A stretch of DNA of 64,000 nt from Limnohabitans sp. 15K (GCF_002778285.1 NZ_NESM01000004.1:124001-188000); one strand, 5' to 3'; counted from the first letter of the stretch, positions 1 to 9,008 are shown. The notes: generated from the sequence alone by a model not told the origin. Numbers and translations are program-made.

Positions 1-194
1 TGAGTTTGCGCGTGTACCGGGCTTGCATGTGCTCAACTGGCATGCGGATGTTTGATGTCTTGGTTAAGTTGCTTGTCCTGAAGGTTTGATGCGGCGCATT
101 TTGTCGCAGTGATGCGAAGAATGGACTTCCTCAACCAGAAGGAAGTCCACGTCGTATTGCATTCGTGTAAAAGCCTGCTGTTAAGCTTTCACCC
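1..194. other. Intergenic start of window with a 10-bp inverted repeat
   Basis: No gene is visible in this stretch before the first start codon. It contains a perfect inverted repeat, TGGACTTCCT at 122-131 and AGGAAGTCCA at 140-149, separated by 8 bases. No T-run follows on either side, so it is not a clear rho-independent terminator. It could be the end of a transcript from outside the window or an operator for the downstream membrane-protein gene. Confidence 0.5.
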
Positions 195-1160
195 ATGAAA
201 CTCCTGATCGATTCCTTTTGGCGCTCGGCCATGTATTGCCTGTACCCCCGGGTGATCGGTCTGTCGGTTTTGCCCCTGGTGTTGATCGTGGCTTTGTCTT
301 GGTTGCTGGGTTATTTGTATTGGGACACCGCCGTCACCTTTGTGCGGGCTTGGCTCGATGCCAGCTCCTGGTTGGCCTTGGTTTGGGGCTGGTTGGAAGG
401 TGTGGGTTTGGCCAACCTGAAAACCGTGGTCGCGCCCTTGTTGGTCATCTTTTCTTTCACGCCCTTGGTGGTGGTGGCTTCTTTGTTGGCGGTGTCGTTT
501 TTGATGACCCCGGCGTTGACCCGCATGGTGGCCGAGCGGCGGTTTGCTGGCTTGCAGCGCAAACATGGTGGTAGCTTGGTCTCGAGTTTGTGGTGGACCT
601 TTTTCTCGCTGGTGCTGGCTTTGGGGGCGTTGGTGCTCACCTTGCCCATGTGGCTGGTGCCGCCGCTCGCCTTGTTGCTCCCTGCCTTCATTTGGGGTTG
701 GCTCACTTACCGGGTCATGGCCTTTGATGTGTTGGCCGAATTTGCCAGCACCGAAGAGCGCGAGACCCTCATGTCCCGCCACCGCATGAGCTTCTTGGCC
801 ATGGGGGTGATCACCGGGCTCATGGGCGCTGCGCCCAGTTTGGTGTGGGCCTCGGGCGCTCTGTTTGCAGCGGCCTTTGTCATCTTGGTGCCCGTGGCCA
901 TCTGGATCTACACCTTGGTGTTTGCGTTTTCTTCGCTGTGGTTTGCCCACTTTGCGCTGGCTGCCTTGCATGCCTTGCGCGATGAGCCCCGAGCAGCGGC
1001 GGTGGACGAGGTCATGGACGAGGTGGTGGATGCTGCGCCCGCATCTGGCAACACTTCACCAACCCACACAACATCACCCCACACCGCAGCCCGCTTGGGT
1101 GCCAACGATCCGGCCAAGTCGGACAGCGTGACCGATGTGGTGCCGCGCACCAGCACTTGA
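195..1160 (+). CDS. EI24 domain-containing inner-membrane protein
   Basis: A 321-residue polytopic membrane protein of the EI24 (etoposide-induced 2.4 / CysZ-like) family. Several long hydrophobic stretches lie at about residues 15-40, 70-105, 130-165 and 195-245, separated by short polar loops such as the ERETLMSRHR segment. The last 60 residues are polar, rich in Thr, Ser, His and Ala, and probably a cytoplasmic tail. The family is widespread in Burkholderiales; CysZ members transport sulfate, but the role of this subgroup is not established. The start is the ATG 14 bases after the preceding TAA; no strong ribosome binding site is visible. The cinA-like gene follows 50 bases later on the same strand. 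Confidence 0.75.
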   Translation: MKLLIDSFWRSAMYCLYPRVIGLSVLPLVLIVALSWLLGYLYWDTAVTFVRAWLDASSWLALVWGWLEGVGLANLKTVVAPLLVIFSFTPLVVVASLLAVSFLMTPALTRMVAERRFAGLQRKHGGSLVSSLWWTFFSLVLALGALVLTLPMWLVPPLALLLPAFIWGWLTYRVMAFDVLAEFASTEERETLMSRHRMSFLAMGVITGLMGAAPSLVWASGALFAAAFVILVPVAIWIYTLVFAFSSLWFAHFALAALHALRDEPRAAAVDEVMDEVVDAAPASGNTSPTHTTSPHTAARLGANDPAKSDSVTDVVPRTST

Positions 1161-1210
1161 CCGTTTGGCAAAGCGGCTGTTTTTGACCCTTATTTTTCAA
1201 TCTTGAACCC

Positions 1211-2044
1211 ATGACTTCTCATACGCCCCCCACTTTTGGCCTGATCATCATTGGCGACGAAATCATGTCTGGCAAACGCCAAGACAAGCACATGCCCAAA
1301 GTCATCGAGTTGATGAACGAGCGCGGCCTGACCTTGAGTTGGGCCGAGTACGTGGGCGATTCGCCTGAGCGCATCACGGCCACTTTGAAACGGGCTCTCG
1401 AGTCGTCCGACGTGGTGTTCAGCTGCGGTGGCATCGGGGCCACGCCGGACGACCACACGCGCCAGTGCGCGGGCAAAGCATTGGGTGTGCCGCTCGCTTT
1501 GCACCCCGAAGCCAAGCGCTTGATTCAAGAGCGCATGCAAGACACCGCCAAAGAGCAGGGCGTGGCTTACGAGCCAGATCGCCCTGACAACATCCACCGC
1601 TTGAACATGGGCACCTTCCCAGCGGGCGCAGACATCATTCGCAACCCGTACAACAAGATTCCTGGTTTCAGCTGCCGAGGCGCCGGGGGCGGCGCGGTGC
1701 ACTTTGTGCCGGGCTTTCCGGTCATGGCTTGGCCCATGATCGCGTCGGTGCTCGATAGCCACTACAGCGCCCACTTCCGCCAGAACGCTTACGTTGAGAA
1801 ATCGGTGATCGTTTTGGGGGCCATGGAGGCAACCTTGACCCCGCTGATGGAGTCGATTGAAGCCGCACACCCTGGCGTGAAGGTGTTCAGCCTGCCCAGC
1901 GTGGACCACCCGCAATGGGGGCGCCACATTGAATTGGGGGTCAAGGGCGAGCCAGCCCAAGCCGATGCGGCGTATGCCGACTTGCGGGTCGGTCTGAAAA
2001 CGTTCAGCTTGGAATACGGCCCTGAATTGGTGCGACAAGCCTGA
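1211..2044 (+). CDS. CinA-like molybdopterin-binding domain protein
   Basis: A 277-residue protein with the MoaB/Mog-type molybdopterin-binding fold seen at the N-terminus of CinA (competence/damage-inducible protein A). The opening GLIIIGDEIMSGKRQD and the CGGIGATPDDHTRQC segment around residues 75-90 are the family signatures. The C-terminal nicotinamide-nucleotide amidase domain of full-length CinA is absent, so this is the stand-alone COG1058-type version common in Betaproteobacteria. Its exact substrate is not known. The stop codon lies immediately before the first NtrC-type site of the glnA leader, so regulation of glnA begins right at the end of this gene. Confidence 0.8.
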   Translation: MTSHTPPTFGLIIIGDEIMSGKRQDKHMPKVIELMNERGLTLSWAEYVGDSPERITATLKRALESSDVVFSCGGIGATPDDHTRQCAGKALGVPLALHPEAKRLIQERMQDTAKEQGVAYEPDRPDNIHRLNMGTFPAGADIIRNPYNKIPGFSCRGAGGGAVHFVPGFPVMAWPMIASVLDSHYSAHFRQNAYVEKSVIVLGAMEATLTPLMESIEAAHPGVKVFSLPSVDHPQWGRHIELGVKGEPAQADAAYADLRVGLKTFSLEYGPELVRQA

Positions 2045-2045
2045 T

Positions 2046-2062
2046 TGCACCAAAATAATGCA
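2046..2062 (+). promoter_or_regulatory. NtrC-binding site 1 upstream of glnA
   Basis: The 17-mer TGCACCAAAATAATGCA matches the enterobacterial NtrC consensus TGCACCAAAATGGTGCA at 15 of 17 positions. It lies about 170 bases upstream of the expected sigma-54 transcription start, a usual enhancer distance. Binding is inferred from sequence only. Confidence 0.8.
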
Positions 2063-2066
2063 AAAT

Positions 2067-2083
2067 TGCACCATAAAAGTGCA
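2067..2083 (+). promoter_or_regulatory. NtrC-binding site 2 upstream of glnA
   Basis: TGCACCATAAAAGTGCA matches the NtrC consensus at 14 of 17 positions. It is offset by 21 bases, two helical turns, from site 1. This places two NtrC dimers on the same DNA face, as in the strong glnA enhancers of enteric bacteria. Confidence 0.8.
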
Positions 2084-2099
2084 TTTCTGCGATCCCGGC

Positions 2100-2128
2100 T
2101 TGGGCCTCTGAAGTCCTTTTTTTATACT
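2100..2128 (+). promoter_or_regulatory. Sigma-70 type promoter for glnA
   Basis: A TTGGGC -35 box and a TATACT -10 box are separated by exactly 17 bases. It would start transcription near 2135, giving basal glnA expression, comparable to glnAp1 of Escherichia coli. This is prediction from spacing and consensus only. Confidence 0.6.
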
Positions 2129-2198
2129 GAACCCGGGGCCATTGGGGCCGGCTCAGGGCACAATCATGGGTTGTGGGGTGGCGCGGTGGTGGCCAAGT

Positions 2199-2214
2199 TG
2201 GCACAGAAACTGCA
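2199..2214 (+). promoter_or_regulatory. Sigma-54 promoter of glnA
   Basis: TGGCACAGAAACTGCA fits the -24/-12 sigma-54 consensus, with GG at 2200-2201, ten bases, then GC at 2212-2213. Together with the two upstream NtrC sites it makes nitrogen-limited activation of glnA very likely. The start would be near 2225, about 37 bases before the ATG. Confidence 0.85.
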
Positions 2215-2261
2215 AGACCTGCAAGCAAGCTTTTTAACCCCTTTCCATTCAGGAGAATTTG

Positions 2262-3677
2262 ATGGCCAAGACCGTCGCAGACGTGATGAAGATGGTGAAA
2301 GAGAACGAAGTCAAGTTCGTTGACTTCCGTTTCACCGATACCCGTGGCAAATGGCAGCACATCACTGCGCCCGTGTCGCAGTTTGACGAAAGCAAGTTCG
2401 AAGACGGTCAAGCCTTTGACGGTTCTTCCATTGCTGGCTGGAAAGGCATTGAAGCTTCGGACATGTTGTTGATCCCTGATGCCAACAGCGCCATCATCGA
2501 TCCCTTCTTCGAAGAAGTCACACTGGTTTTGATCTGCGACGTGATCGAGCCCACAGACGGCAAGGCCTACGAGCGTGACCCACGTTCGATCGCCAAGCGC
2601 GCTGAGACTTACCTCAAGCAATCTGGCCTGGGCGACACCGCCTACTTCGGTCCAGAGCCAGAATTCTTCTTGTTCGACGAAGTGCGTTGGAGCACCGAGC
2701 CAAACAACACTTTCTACGCCATCGACGAAGCTGAAGCCCCATGGAACAGCGGCACCAAGATGGACGGCGGCAACAAAGGCCACCGTAACCGCGTCAAGGG
2801 TGGCTACTTCCCAGTGCCTCCAGTCGACAGCACGCATGACATGCGCAGCGAAATGTCCCTGATCCTCGAATCCGTGGGCATCCCGGTCGAAGTGCACCAC
2901 CACGAAGTGGCTGGCGCAGGTCAGTGCGAAATCGGCACCAAGTTCTCCACACTGGTCGAGCGCGCTGACTGGACACTGCTGCAAAAGTACGTGATCCACA
3001 ACGTGGCCAACGCTTACGGCAAAACTGCCACTTTCATGCCCAAGCCTTACGCTGGCGACAACGGTTCCGGCATGCACGTTCACCAGTCCATCTGGAAAGA
3101 CGGCAAGAACCTGTTTGCAGGCAATGGCTACGCTGGTTTGTCTGAATTCGCTTTGTTCTACATCGGCGGCATCATCAAGCACGCCCGTGCCCTGAACGCG
3201 ATCACCAACCCAGGCACCAACAGCTACAAGCGTTTGGTTCCTCACTACGAAGCCCCGGTCAAGTTGGCTTACTCGGCCAAGAACCGCTCCGCTTCGATCC
3301 GTATCCCCAACGTCGCCAGCGACAAGGGCCGCCGCGTGGAAGCCCGTTTCCCCGATCCATTGTGCAACCCCTACCTCGGCTTCGCAGCCTTGTTGATGGC
3401 GGGCTTGGACGGTATCGAAAACAAGATCCACCCAGGCGAAGCAGCGACCAAAGACCTGTACCACTTGCCTCCAGAAGAAGACAAATTGGTCCCCACCGTT
3501 TGCTCCAGCCTGGATCAAGCTTTGGACGCACTGAACGCCGACCGCGCTTTCTTGACCAAGGGTGGCGTGTTCACCGACTCGTGGATCGACGCTTACATCG
3601 ACTTGAAGATGCAAGAAGTCAACCGCAGCCGCGTCGAAGTGTCGCCTGTCGAATACGACATGTACTACTCGCTGTAA
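2262..3677 (+). CDS. glnA: Type I glutamine synthetase
   Basis: Glutamine synthetase GSI-beta, 471 residues, joining ammonia to glutamate with ATP in the cytoplasm as a dodecamer. Visible signatures are the beta-grasp start ([17 protein letters not shown]), [11 protein letters not shown] near residues 50-60, the metal-ligand segment [16 protein letters not shown], and NRSASIRIP. The adenylylation loop [10 protein letters not shown] is present with Tyr400, so activity is probably set by GlnE. The ATG at 2262 is preceded by AGGAGAA; the in-frame TTG just before it is not needed. The upstream region carries NtrC sites plus sigma-54 and sigma-70 promoters. Downstream come a terminator-like hairpin and then ntrB-ntrC. 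Confidence 0.97.
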   Translation: MAKTVADVMKMVKENEVKFVDFRFTDTRGKWQHITAPVSQFDESKFEDGQAFDGSSIAGWKGIEASDMLLIPDANSAIIDPFFEEVTLVLICDVIEPTDGKAYERDPRSIAKRAETYLKQSGLGDTAYFGPEPEFFLFDEVRWSTEPNNTFYAIDEAEAPWNSGTKMDGGNKGHRNRVKGGYFPVPPVDSTHDMRSEMSLILESVGIPVEVHHHEVAGAGQCEIGTKFSTLVERADWTLLQKYVIHNVANAYGKTATFMPKPYAGDNGSGMHVHQSIWKDGKNLFAGNGYAGLSEFALFYIGGIIKHARALNAITNPGTNSYKRLVPHYEAPVKLAYSAKNRSASIRIPNVASDKGRRVEARFPDPLCNPYLGFAALLMAGLDGIENKIHPGEAATKDLYHLPPEEDKLVPTVCSSLDQALDALNADRAFLTKGGVFTDSWIDAYIDLKMQEVNRSRVEVSPVEYDMYYSL

Positions 3678-3683
3678 GCGGAC

Positions 3684-4205
3684 ATGCACGGCATTGCACT
3701 CACCCGTGCAATTCCCCAAAGGACGGCTTCGGCCGTCCTTTTTTTTGGGGTGCTGATCCTGGGGCTGCTCGGCGGTGGTCACTTGCAAGCCCAAGAGGCC
3801 ATTTACCGCTGCGGCCAGGAATACACCAATGCCCCAAAAGACCTGAGTCTCTGTGAACGCCTGCCTCAGCAATCGGTGACCCTGATTTCGGGCCTTCGTC
3901 CTCAAGGTACGACGCCAAATACAACGCCAAAGGCTGCAGCGCCGCAGCCGAGTCTCCGCACTGTTTTGGCGCAAGAGTTGGCCCGCTTGGAAAAACAGCA
4001 CCAAGCATGGGCGCAAGAGGTCGAAAAGCTGATGTCCCAAACAGGGACGGCTGAATACGGTGCGGCCCCCAAAAATCAAGACCGCGTGGCTGCGCTGCAT
4101 TTGGCGATGGAGCGGGCCGAACGAGAGATGGAAACCTTGCAACGTGAAGCGGCTCGCGGCCCACAAGCGGCTTTGCCCGGGCCCATGCCGGTGGCCAAGC
4201 CTTGA
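3684..4205 (+). CDS. Secreted hypothetical protein between glnA and ntrB
   Basis: A 173-residue protein that starts 6 bases after glnA. The N-terminus looks like a signal peptide: a basic region, a hydrophobic stretch AVLFFGVLILGLLGGG and a likely cleavage after LQAQ. The mature part begins with IYRCGQEYTN, resembling the short DUF4124-type motif of periplasmic Betaproteobacterial proteins. It continues with a charged helical region (LAQELARLEKQHQAWAQEVEKL) likely to form a coiled coil. The first 20 codons contain the glnA terminator hairpin and its T-run. If the ATG at 3684 is not used, a GTG at 3750 would give a version without the basic region. Its function is unknown; the position suggests expression by read-through from glnA. 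Confidence 0.65.
   Translation: MHGIALTRAIPQRTASAVLFFGVLILGLLGGGHLQAQEAIYRCGQEYTNAPKDLSLCERLPQQSVTLISGLRPQGTTPNTTPKAAAPQPSLRTVLAQELARLEKQHQAWAQEVEKLMSQTGTAEYGAAPKNQDRVAALHLAMERAEREMETLQREAARGPQAALPGPMPVAKP
3718..3746 (+). terminator. Rho-independent terminator (glnA attenuator)
   Basis: GGACGGC, loop TTCG, GCCGTCC, followed by eight T residues. The stem extends by A-T pairs at its base. It lies about 45 bases after glnA but inside the signal-peptide codons of the next gene, so it should lower transcription into the hypothetical gene and ntrBC. Confidence 0.9.
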
Positions 4206-4270
4206 AGCTGGATGTCCCGCACAATGCCCAAAGCGACTGAAGCACCCACAGAGCCCATAGAGCCCCAAAC

Positions 4271-5335
4271 ATGACCCCGCCCATTTCCCGATTCCAGGCT
4301 TTTGACTTGTTGGCCACGCCTGTGGCCGTGCTTCAAGGTCAAGGGCGTGTTCGCTTTGTGAACGCTGCGCTCGAAGATGCTTTGGGCATGTCGAGGCGCA
4401 CGCTTTATGACACGCATCTGCCCGATTACTTTCTTGACCCGCAGCCTTTGGTCACCGCTTTGGTGGGGGCACAGTCGAACGAATTTGCAGCGTTGCGCTA
4501 CGAAGCCCAGCTGCGCCGCTTGCACCACGAAGACACCTTGCCCGTGCATGTGATCGTGGCCCCGTCAGACCAAGCCGATGAGGTGATCGTCGAGCTGTTG
4601 CCTGTGGAACAACAAACGCGGCAAGAGCGTGAAGAGCGTCTGTTGGAGCAAGCCCAAGCCAACAAAGAGCTGATCCGCAATCTGGCGCACGAGATCAAGA
4701 ACCCATTGGGTGGCATTCGCGGCTCTGCCCAGTTGCTCGAGATGGAGCTGAACGACAAAGAGTTGACCGAATACACCCAGGTCATCATCCACGAGGCCGA
4801 TCGCCTGCAAACCTTGGTAGACCGCCTGCTGGCCCCCCACCGCAGGCCGCATGTGGTGGGCGATGTGAACATCCACGAGGTGTGCGAGCGCGTGCGGGCC
4901 TTGATCTTGGCCGAATTTCCCAAGGGCCTGAAAGTGGTGCGCGACTACGACATCTCGATTCCGGAGTTTCGCGGCGACCGCGAGCAACTGATTCAGGCCG
5001 TGCTCAACATCTCGCACAACGCCGCGCAGGCTTTACAAGAGCGCATCGCACAGGGCGATGCGCAGATCACATTCCGCAGCCGTATCTTGAGGCAAGTCAC
5101 GTTTGGCAAGCAGCGTTATCGCCTGGCACTGGAATTGCATGTAGTGGACAACGGGCCTGGTGTACCAGACTCGATCAAGGACCGCATTTTCTTCCCGTTG
5201 ATTTCGGGGCGCGAAGGCGGCTCCGGCTTGGGACTGACATTGGCACAAACCTTTGTGCAACAGCACCACGGCATGATCGAATGCGACAGCGAGCCCGGCC
5301 GTACGGATTTCAAAATTTTGATCCCGTTGCCCTGA
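4271..5335 (+). CDS. ntrB: Nitrogen regulation sensor kinase NtrB
   Basis: A soluble histidine kinase/phosphatase of 354 residues, usually controlled by PII protein, that phosphorylates NtrC when nitrogen is short. An N-terminal PAS-like domain (about 1-115) is followed by the phosphoacceptor segment NLAHEIKNPLGGIRG with His140. The C-terminal ATPase domain shows the N box (ISHNAAQAL), DNGPGVPD and GGSGLGLTLA. There are no membrane segments, as expected for NtrB. It is 65 bases downstream of the secreted hypothetical protein and 6 bases before ntrC, so ntrBC form one unit, probably fed partly from the glnA promoters. Confidence 0.95.
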   Translation: MTPPISRFQAFDLLATPVAVLQGQGRVRFVNAALEDALGMSRRTLYDTHLPDYFLDPQPLVTALVGAQSNEFAALRYEAQLRRLHHEDTLPVHVIVAPSDQADEVIVELLPVEQQTRQEREERLLEQAQANKELIRNLAHEIKNPLGGIRGSAQLLEMELNDKELTEYTQVIIHEADRLQTLVDRLLAPHRRPHVVGDVNIHEVCERVRALILAEFPKGLKVVRDYDISIPEFRGDREQLIQAVLNISHNAAQALQERIAQGDAQITFRSRILRQVTFGKQRYRLALELHVVDNGPGVPDSIKDRIFFPLISGREGGSGLGLTLAQTFVQQHHGMIECDSEPGRTDFKILIPLP

Positions 5336-5341
5336 TAGCAC

Positions 5342-6949
5342 ATGCCTGTGAACACTGAAAGCGTTACGTTGATGAAGCCGATCTGGATCGTAGACGATGA
5401 CCAATCCATTCGCTTTGTGCTTGAAAAAGCACTTTTGCGCGAAGGCCTGCCCACGCGCAGCTTCACCAACCCTCGCGAAGTCTTGAAGGCGCTGGACACG
5501 GAGAGCGAAGCCGATGGCCCGCAGGTGTTGGTGAGCGACATCCGCATGCCGGGCGGCTCGGGGCTTGATTTGTTGGCCACCATCAAGCAGCGCATGCCTG
5601 GTTTGCCGGTCATTATCATGACCGCCTTCTCGGATTTGGACAGTGCCGTATCGGCCTTCTCCAGCGGTGCTTTCGAGTACCTGCCCAAACCGTTTGATTT
5701 GCCCAAGGCGGTGGAGCTGATCCGCCGCGCCGTGGGCGAGAGCCAGCGCGAAGACGTGGCCGAAGAAAAAATGGAAGACGCGCCCGAAATGTTGGGCCAA
5801 GCGCCCGCCATGCAGGACGTGTTTCGCGGCATTGGCCGTTTGGCGCAAAGCCACGTCACCGTGCTCATCACGGGCGAATCTGGTTCAGGCAAAGAGTTGG
5901 TGGCGCACGCGCTGCACAAACACTCGCCTCGGGCTAACCAACCCTTTGTGGCCATCAACACCGCTGCCATTCCCAAAGATTTGCTGGAGAGCGAGCTCTT
6001 TGGTCACGAGCGCGGTGCCTTCACGGGCGCACAAGCCTCACGCCGAGGCCGCTTTGAGCAGGCCGATGGCGGCACGCTGTTTCTGGACGAAATTGGCGAC
6101 ATGCCCTTCGACTTGCAAACCCGCTTGCTGCGCGTGCTGTCGGATGGCCACTTCTACCGCGTAGGAGGGCACAGTGCCGTCAAGGCCAATGTCCGCGTGA
6201 TTGCAGCGACCCACCAGGATTTGGAGCAGCGTGTCAAGGAAGGCATCTTCCGAGAAGACCTTTACCACCGCCTCAATGTGATCCGTTTGCGTTTGCCCGC
6301 ACTGCGCGAGCGGCGCGAAGACGTGCCCGTGTTGGCGCGGTACTTTTTGCAACGCAGCGCACAGCAACTGGGTGTCGAGCCCAAGCGCATCGCCGACGCC
6401 GCGCTGGATCGCTTGAGCTATTTCCAGTTCCCGGGCAACGTGCGCCAGCTGGAAAATATTTGCCACTGGTTGACCGTGATGGCACCCGCGCAGGTGATCG
6501 AGGTGAAAGACCTGCCGCCCGAAGTGCTGGCCCCACAAGCGGGCGCGGTCGCTGCGACTTTGCCTACGCCTTTCTCCGCCTTGTCGTCTGGCGCAGGTGG
6601 TGAGGTGCTTGAGGCGCTTGGCCATGCCAATGCAGCCCTTGCGAACGACAGCGGCGTTGCAACGCCACTGGCTGTGAACGGTGCGCTCGATGTGCAAGGT
6701 TTGGCCACCGCAGCCGTGGCCGCACCTGTGTCGGTGTGGGAGTCGGGGCTGGAGCAAGAGGCGCTGGCATTGCTCAACGCTGGCCGCACAGACGTGTGGG
6801 ACGTGCTCACCCGCCGCTTTGAAACCAGCTTGATCCAGTCCGCGTTGGCCACAACACGGGGCCGACGCATCGAAGCCGCGCAAAAACTGGGCATCGGCCG
6901 CAACACCATCACCCGAAAAATCCAAGAGCTGGGCATCGACGACGCCTGA
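5342..6949 (+). CDS. ntrC: Nitrogen regulation response regulator NtrC
   Basis: A sigma-54 activator of 535 residues. The receiver domain has the acidic pocket IVDDDQ and the phosphoacceptor Asp66 in [13 protein letters not shown]. The AAA+ domain shows Walker [12 protein letters not shown], the sigma-54 contact motif GAFTGA and Walker [12 protein letters not shown] Fis-type helix-turn-helix lies at the C-terminus ([20 protein letters not shown]). Homologues begin at [10 protein letters not shown], so the internal ATG at 5372 is a plausible alternative start. The linker between the AAA+ and DNA-binding parts is longer than usual and Ala/Gly-rich (about residues 400-460). Its targets include the glnA enhancer sites upstream. 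Confidence 0.95.
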   Translation: MPVNTESVTLMKPIWIVDDDQSIRFVLEKALLREGLPTRSFTNPREVLKALDTESEADGPQVLVSDIRMPGGSGLDLLATIKQRMPGLPVIIMTAFSDLDSAVSAFSSGAFEYLPKPFDLPKAVELIRRAVGESQREDVAEEKMEDAPEMLGQAPAMQDVFRGIGRLAQSHVTVLITGESGSGKELVAHALHKHSPRANQPFVAINTAAIPKDLLESELFGHERGAFTGAQASRRGRFEQADGGTLFLDEIGDMPFDLQTRLLRVLSDGHFYRVGGHSAVKANVRVIAATHQDLEQRVKEGIFREDLYHRLNVIRLRLPALRERREDVPVLARYFLQRSAQQLGVEPKRIADAALDRLSYFQFPGNVRQLENICHWLTVMAPAQVIEVKDLPPEVLAPQAGAVAATLPTPFSALSSGAGGEVLEALGHANAALANDSGVATPLAVNGALDVQGLATAAVAAPVSVWESGLEQEALALLNAGRTDVWDVLTRRFETSLIQSALATTRGRRIEAAQKLGIGRNTITRKIQELGIDDA

Positions 6950-6968
6950 TGCTGGGGCAGGCCCGCGT

Positions 6969-7259
6969 TCAGGCGAAGGGGTCTTGCAGCACCACGTCGC
7001 TCAGCGGTCTGGCCACGCAGGGCAGCACACAGCCCTCGGCTTTTTCTTCGGCGGTCAGGCCAGGCCATTCCATCTCGTAGTGCACCTGACCTGAGACCAG
7101 CTGGCCGATGCAGGTGCGGCAAGTGCCCGAGCGGCACGAGCTGGGCCACTGTAGGCCGCCTTGTTCCAGCGAGTCGAGCAAGCTCTGCGTTTTCCATGCG
7201 TCGAAGCTGCCGCCATCGGGCGCGATGCGGGCATTAAAAAATGGGATTTCTGGGGACAT
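6969..7259 (-). CDS. Plant-type [2Fe-2S] ferredoxin
   Basis: A 96-residue ferredoxin. The cluster-binding pattern is Cys-x4-Cys-x2-Cys in SSCRSGTCRTCIG, with a fourth Cys in the VLPCVARPL segment about 33 residues later. It is a single domain, without the flavin domain of oxygenase reductases, so it is probably a small electron carrier for an oxygenase or assembly protein encoded elsewhere. It converges on ntrC, with 19 bases between the stops. Confidence 0.88.
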   Translation of the reverse strand: MSPEIPFFNARIAPDGGSFDAWKTQSLLDSLEQGGLQWPSSCRSGTCRTCIGQLVSGQVHYEMEWPGLTAEEKAEGCVLPCVARPLSDVVLQDPFA

Positions 7260-7380
7260 GGTGGGCGAGTGTAGTGGCTCTGGCCCAAAGGGGGCGAGGC
7301 GCTTGCACGGGTTTGCCTTGCGTGACAGCTTGGGGCTCCAGCGTGTGCCAAGATGGCACCCATCGAAAAGTTTGCCACCT

Positions 7381-8277
7381 GTGAATCACCCACCCCACCA
7401 GCCCCATCCCTCCAGCCACGCTTGGCTGCAGCCCGGCATCCTCTTTGCCGTGCTGGCCATGGCCAGCCTGAGCTTCAGCGACGCCACCAGCAAATGGGTC
7501 ATGCTCAGCGTCACGCCCCTGATGGTGCTGTGGTTTCGCTACGCGGTGCAGGCTGTGGGCACCGCGCTGGTGCTTGCCCCGATGCGGGGGTGGGCCATGT
7601 GGCGCACGCACAGCCTGCGCTGGCAGTTGTTGCGCGGCTTGCTCATGGTCTCGTGCAGTTTGTTGGCTTTTTATTGCCTGCAGCGCATGCCGGTGGCCGA
7701 GTTCACCGCCACCGTCATGCTCACGCCTTTGGTGCTCACGGCGCTGGCCCGCTTTGTCATGAAAGAACAGGTTTCGCCGCTGCGCTGGCTCATGGTGGTG
7801 GGCGGGCTGATCGGGGCCATGCTGGTCATCCGCCCGGGTGGGCAGGTCGACAGCTCGGTCGGCTGGATGGCGCTCACGGTGGTGGTGACTTATGCCGTGT
7901 TTCAGGCCGTGACCAGCCACATGACGCGCACCGAAGACCCGGCCGTGATGCAGCTGTACACAGGCTGGGTGGGCTGGGCCGTAAGCACGGTGTTGGTGTT
8001 CAACGCATGGGTCACGCCGCAAAGTGTGCAGGAATGGGCACTGTTGCTCTTGGTAGGTCTGGCCGCCACGCTGGGCCAATACCTCTTGATCGTGGCGTTT
8101 TCCAAAGCCCCGGCTTCTGTGGTCTCGCCATTCCTCTACACCGGGGTGGGCTTTTCCACGCTCATGGGCTGGTGGCTGTTTGACCACATCCCGGACGCGC
8201 TGGCCTTCACGGGCATGGGCCTGGTGGTGCTGTGTGGTGTGGTGGCGGGCCGCATCAAGGGCTCAGCCAAGGCCTGA
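7381..8277 (+). CDS. EamA-family (DMT) transporter
   Basis: An integral membrane protein of about 298 residues with ten predicted hydrophobic helices and two EamA repeats, typical of drug/metabolite exporters of the RhaT/YdcZ superfamily. The hydrophobic part begins at ILFAVLAMASLSFSDATSKW. The GTG at 7381 gives a normal family length; longer upstream reading frame would cross the ferredoxin promoter region. The substrate cannot be told from sequence; relatives export amino acids or other metabolites. The gene converges on the pseudouridine synthase gene with 4 bases between the stops. Confidence 0.85.
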   Translation: MNHPPHQPHPSSHAWLQPGILFAVLAMASLSFSDATSKWVMLSVTPLMVLWFRYAVQAVGTALVLAPMRGWAMWRTHSLRWQLLRGLLMVSCSLLAFYCLQRMPVAEFTATVMLTPLVLTALARFVMKEQVSPLRWLMVVGGLIGAMLVIRPGGQVDSSVGWMALTVVVTYAVFQAVTSHMTRTEDPAVMQLYTGWVGWAVSTVLVFNAWVTPQSVQEWALLLLVGLAATLGQYLLIVAFSKAPASVVSPFLYTGVGFSTLMGWWLFDHIPDALAFTGMGLVVLCGVVAGRIKGSAKA

Positions 8278-8281
8278 TCGC

Positions 8282-8968
8282 TCAGGGCTGGGGTTTATGA
8301 CCGGCCAAGTACGGCGACAGGGCAGACCACTCGACCAGGGCCTTGAACGCCAAAGCTTGCTCGGTGAAGGGGTGCACAAAGGCCAGCTCTTGCGCGTGCA
8401 GCAGCAAGCGGGGACTCTGCGCCTTGATGTCTGGCGGCGCATACAGCGAGTCACCCAGCATCGGGTGGCCAATGCTTTGCAGGTGCACGCGCAGCTGGTG
8501 CGTGCGGCCCGTGACGGGTTCGAGCTCAATCAGGCTGGCGCTGTCGCTGGATTGCAGCGCACGCCAGCGGCTGCGGCTGGCTTTGCCATCGGGGTGAATG
8601 ATGTGCAGCGGGCGGCGCTCCCAGTCGAGCAGGATCGGACCGTCGATCGTGCGCCAGCCGTCTTCGTCGGGCAGCTCGCTCGCTTGGGTTTGTTCTGGTT
8701 GGCCTGCGACCACCGCCACATAGCGTTTTTTGACCTGACGGGTTTCAAACAACTTGCTCAAGCGTCGCTGGGCTTCGATGCCCCGGGCCATGAGCAGCAG
8801 GCCCGATGTGTCTTGGTCCAAGCGGTGAACGATCAGGGCTTCGGGGTAACGGTCTTGCACCCGTTTGGACAGGCAATCTTGCTTTTCTGGGCCGCGACCG
8901 GGCACCGACAACAAGCCGCTGGGTTTTTCCAGCACCAGCAGGTGCTCGTCTTCGTGGATCGGGATCAT
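8282..8968 (-). CDS. RluA-family pseudouridine synthase
   Basis: A 228-residue RNA pseudouridine synthase. The catalytic motif HRLDQDTSGLLLMARG contains the invariant Asp, and LEPVTGRTHQLRVHL is the second RluA signature. No S4 domain precedes the catalytic domain, resembling RluA rather than RluC/D. The true start is placed at the ATG before IPIHEDEHLLVLEKPSG, because the upstream frame overlaps the next small gene and is of low complexity. It likely modifies 23S rRNA and/or tRNA; the exact site cannot be assigned. Confidence 0.88.
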   Translation of the reverse strand: MIPIHEDEHLLVLEKPSGLLSVPGRGPEKQDCLSKRVQDRYPEALIVHRLDQDTSGLLLMARGIEAQRRLSKLFETRQVKKRYVAVVAGQPEQTQASELPDEDGWRTIDGPILLDWERRPLHIIHPDGKASRSRWRALQSSDSASLIELEPVTGRTHQLRVHLQSIGHPMLGDSLYAPPDIKAQSPRLLLHAQELAFVHPFTEQALAFKALVEWSALSPYLAGHKPQP

Positions 8969-9008
8969 GCAGGGCGGGCCAAGCGAGCAAGGCGCTTGGC
9001 CAAAAAAA

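Noticed and set aside
122..149. Inverted repeat as a terminator
   Set aside because: The stem is strong but no T-run follows on either strand, so it is kept only as an unassigned dyad.
2004..4268. A 754-codon minus-strand open frame opposite glnA
   Set aside because: It is antisense to glnA and the following gene, with no recognisable motif; long antisense frames are common in such codon usage.
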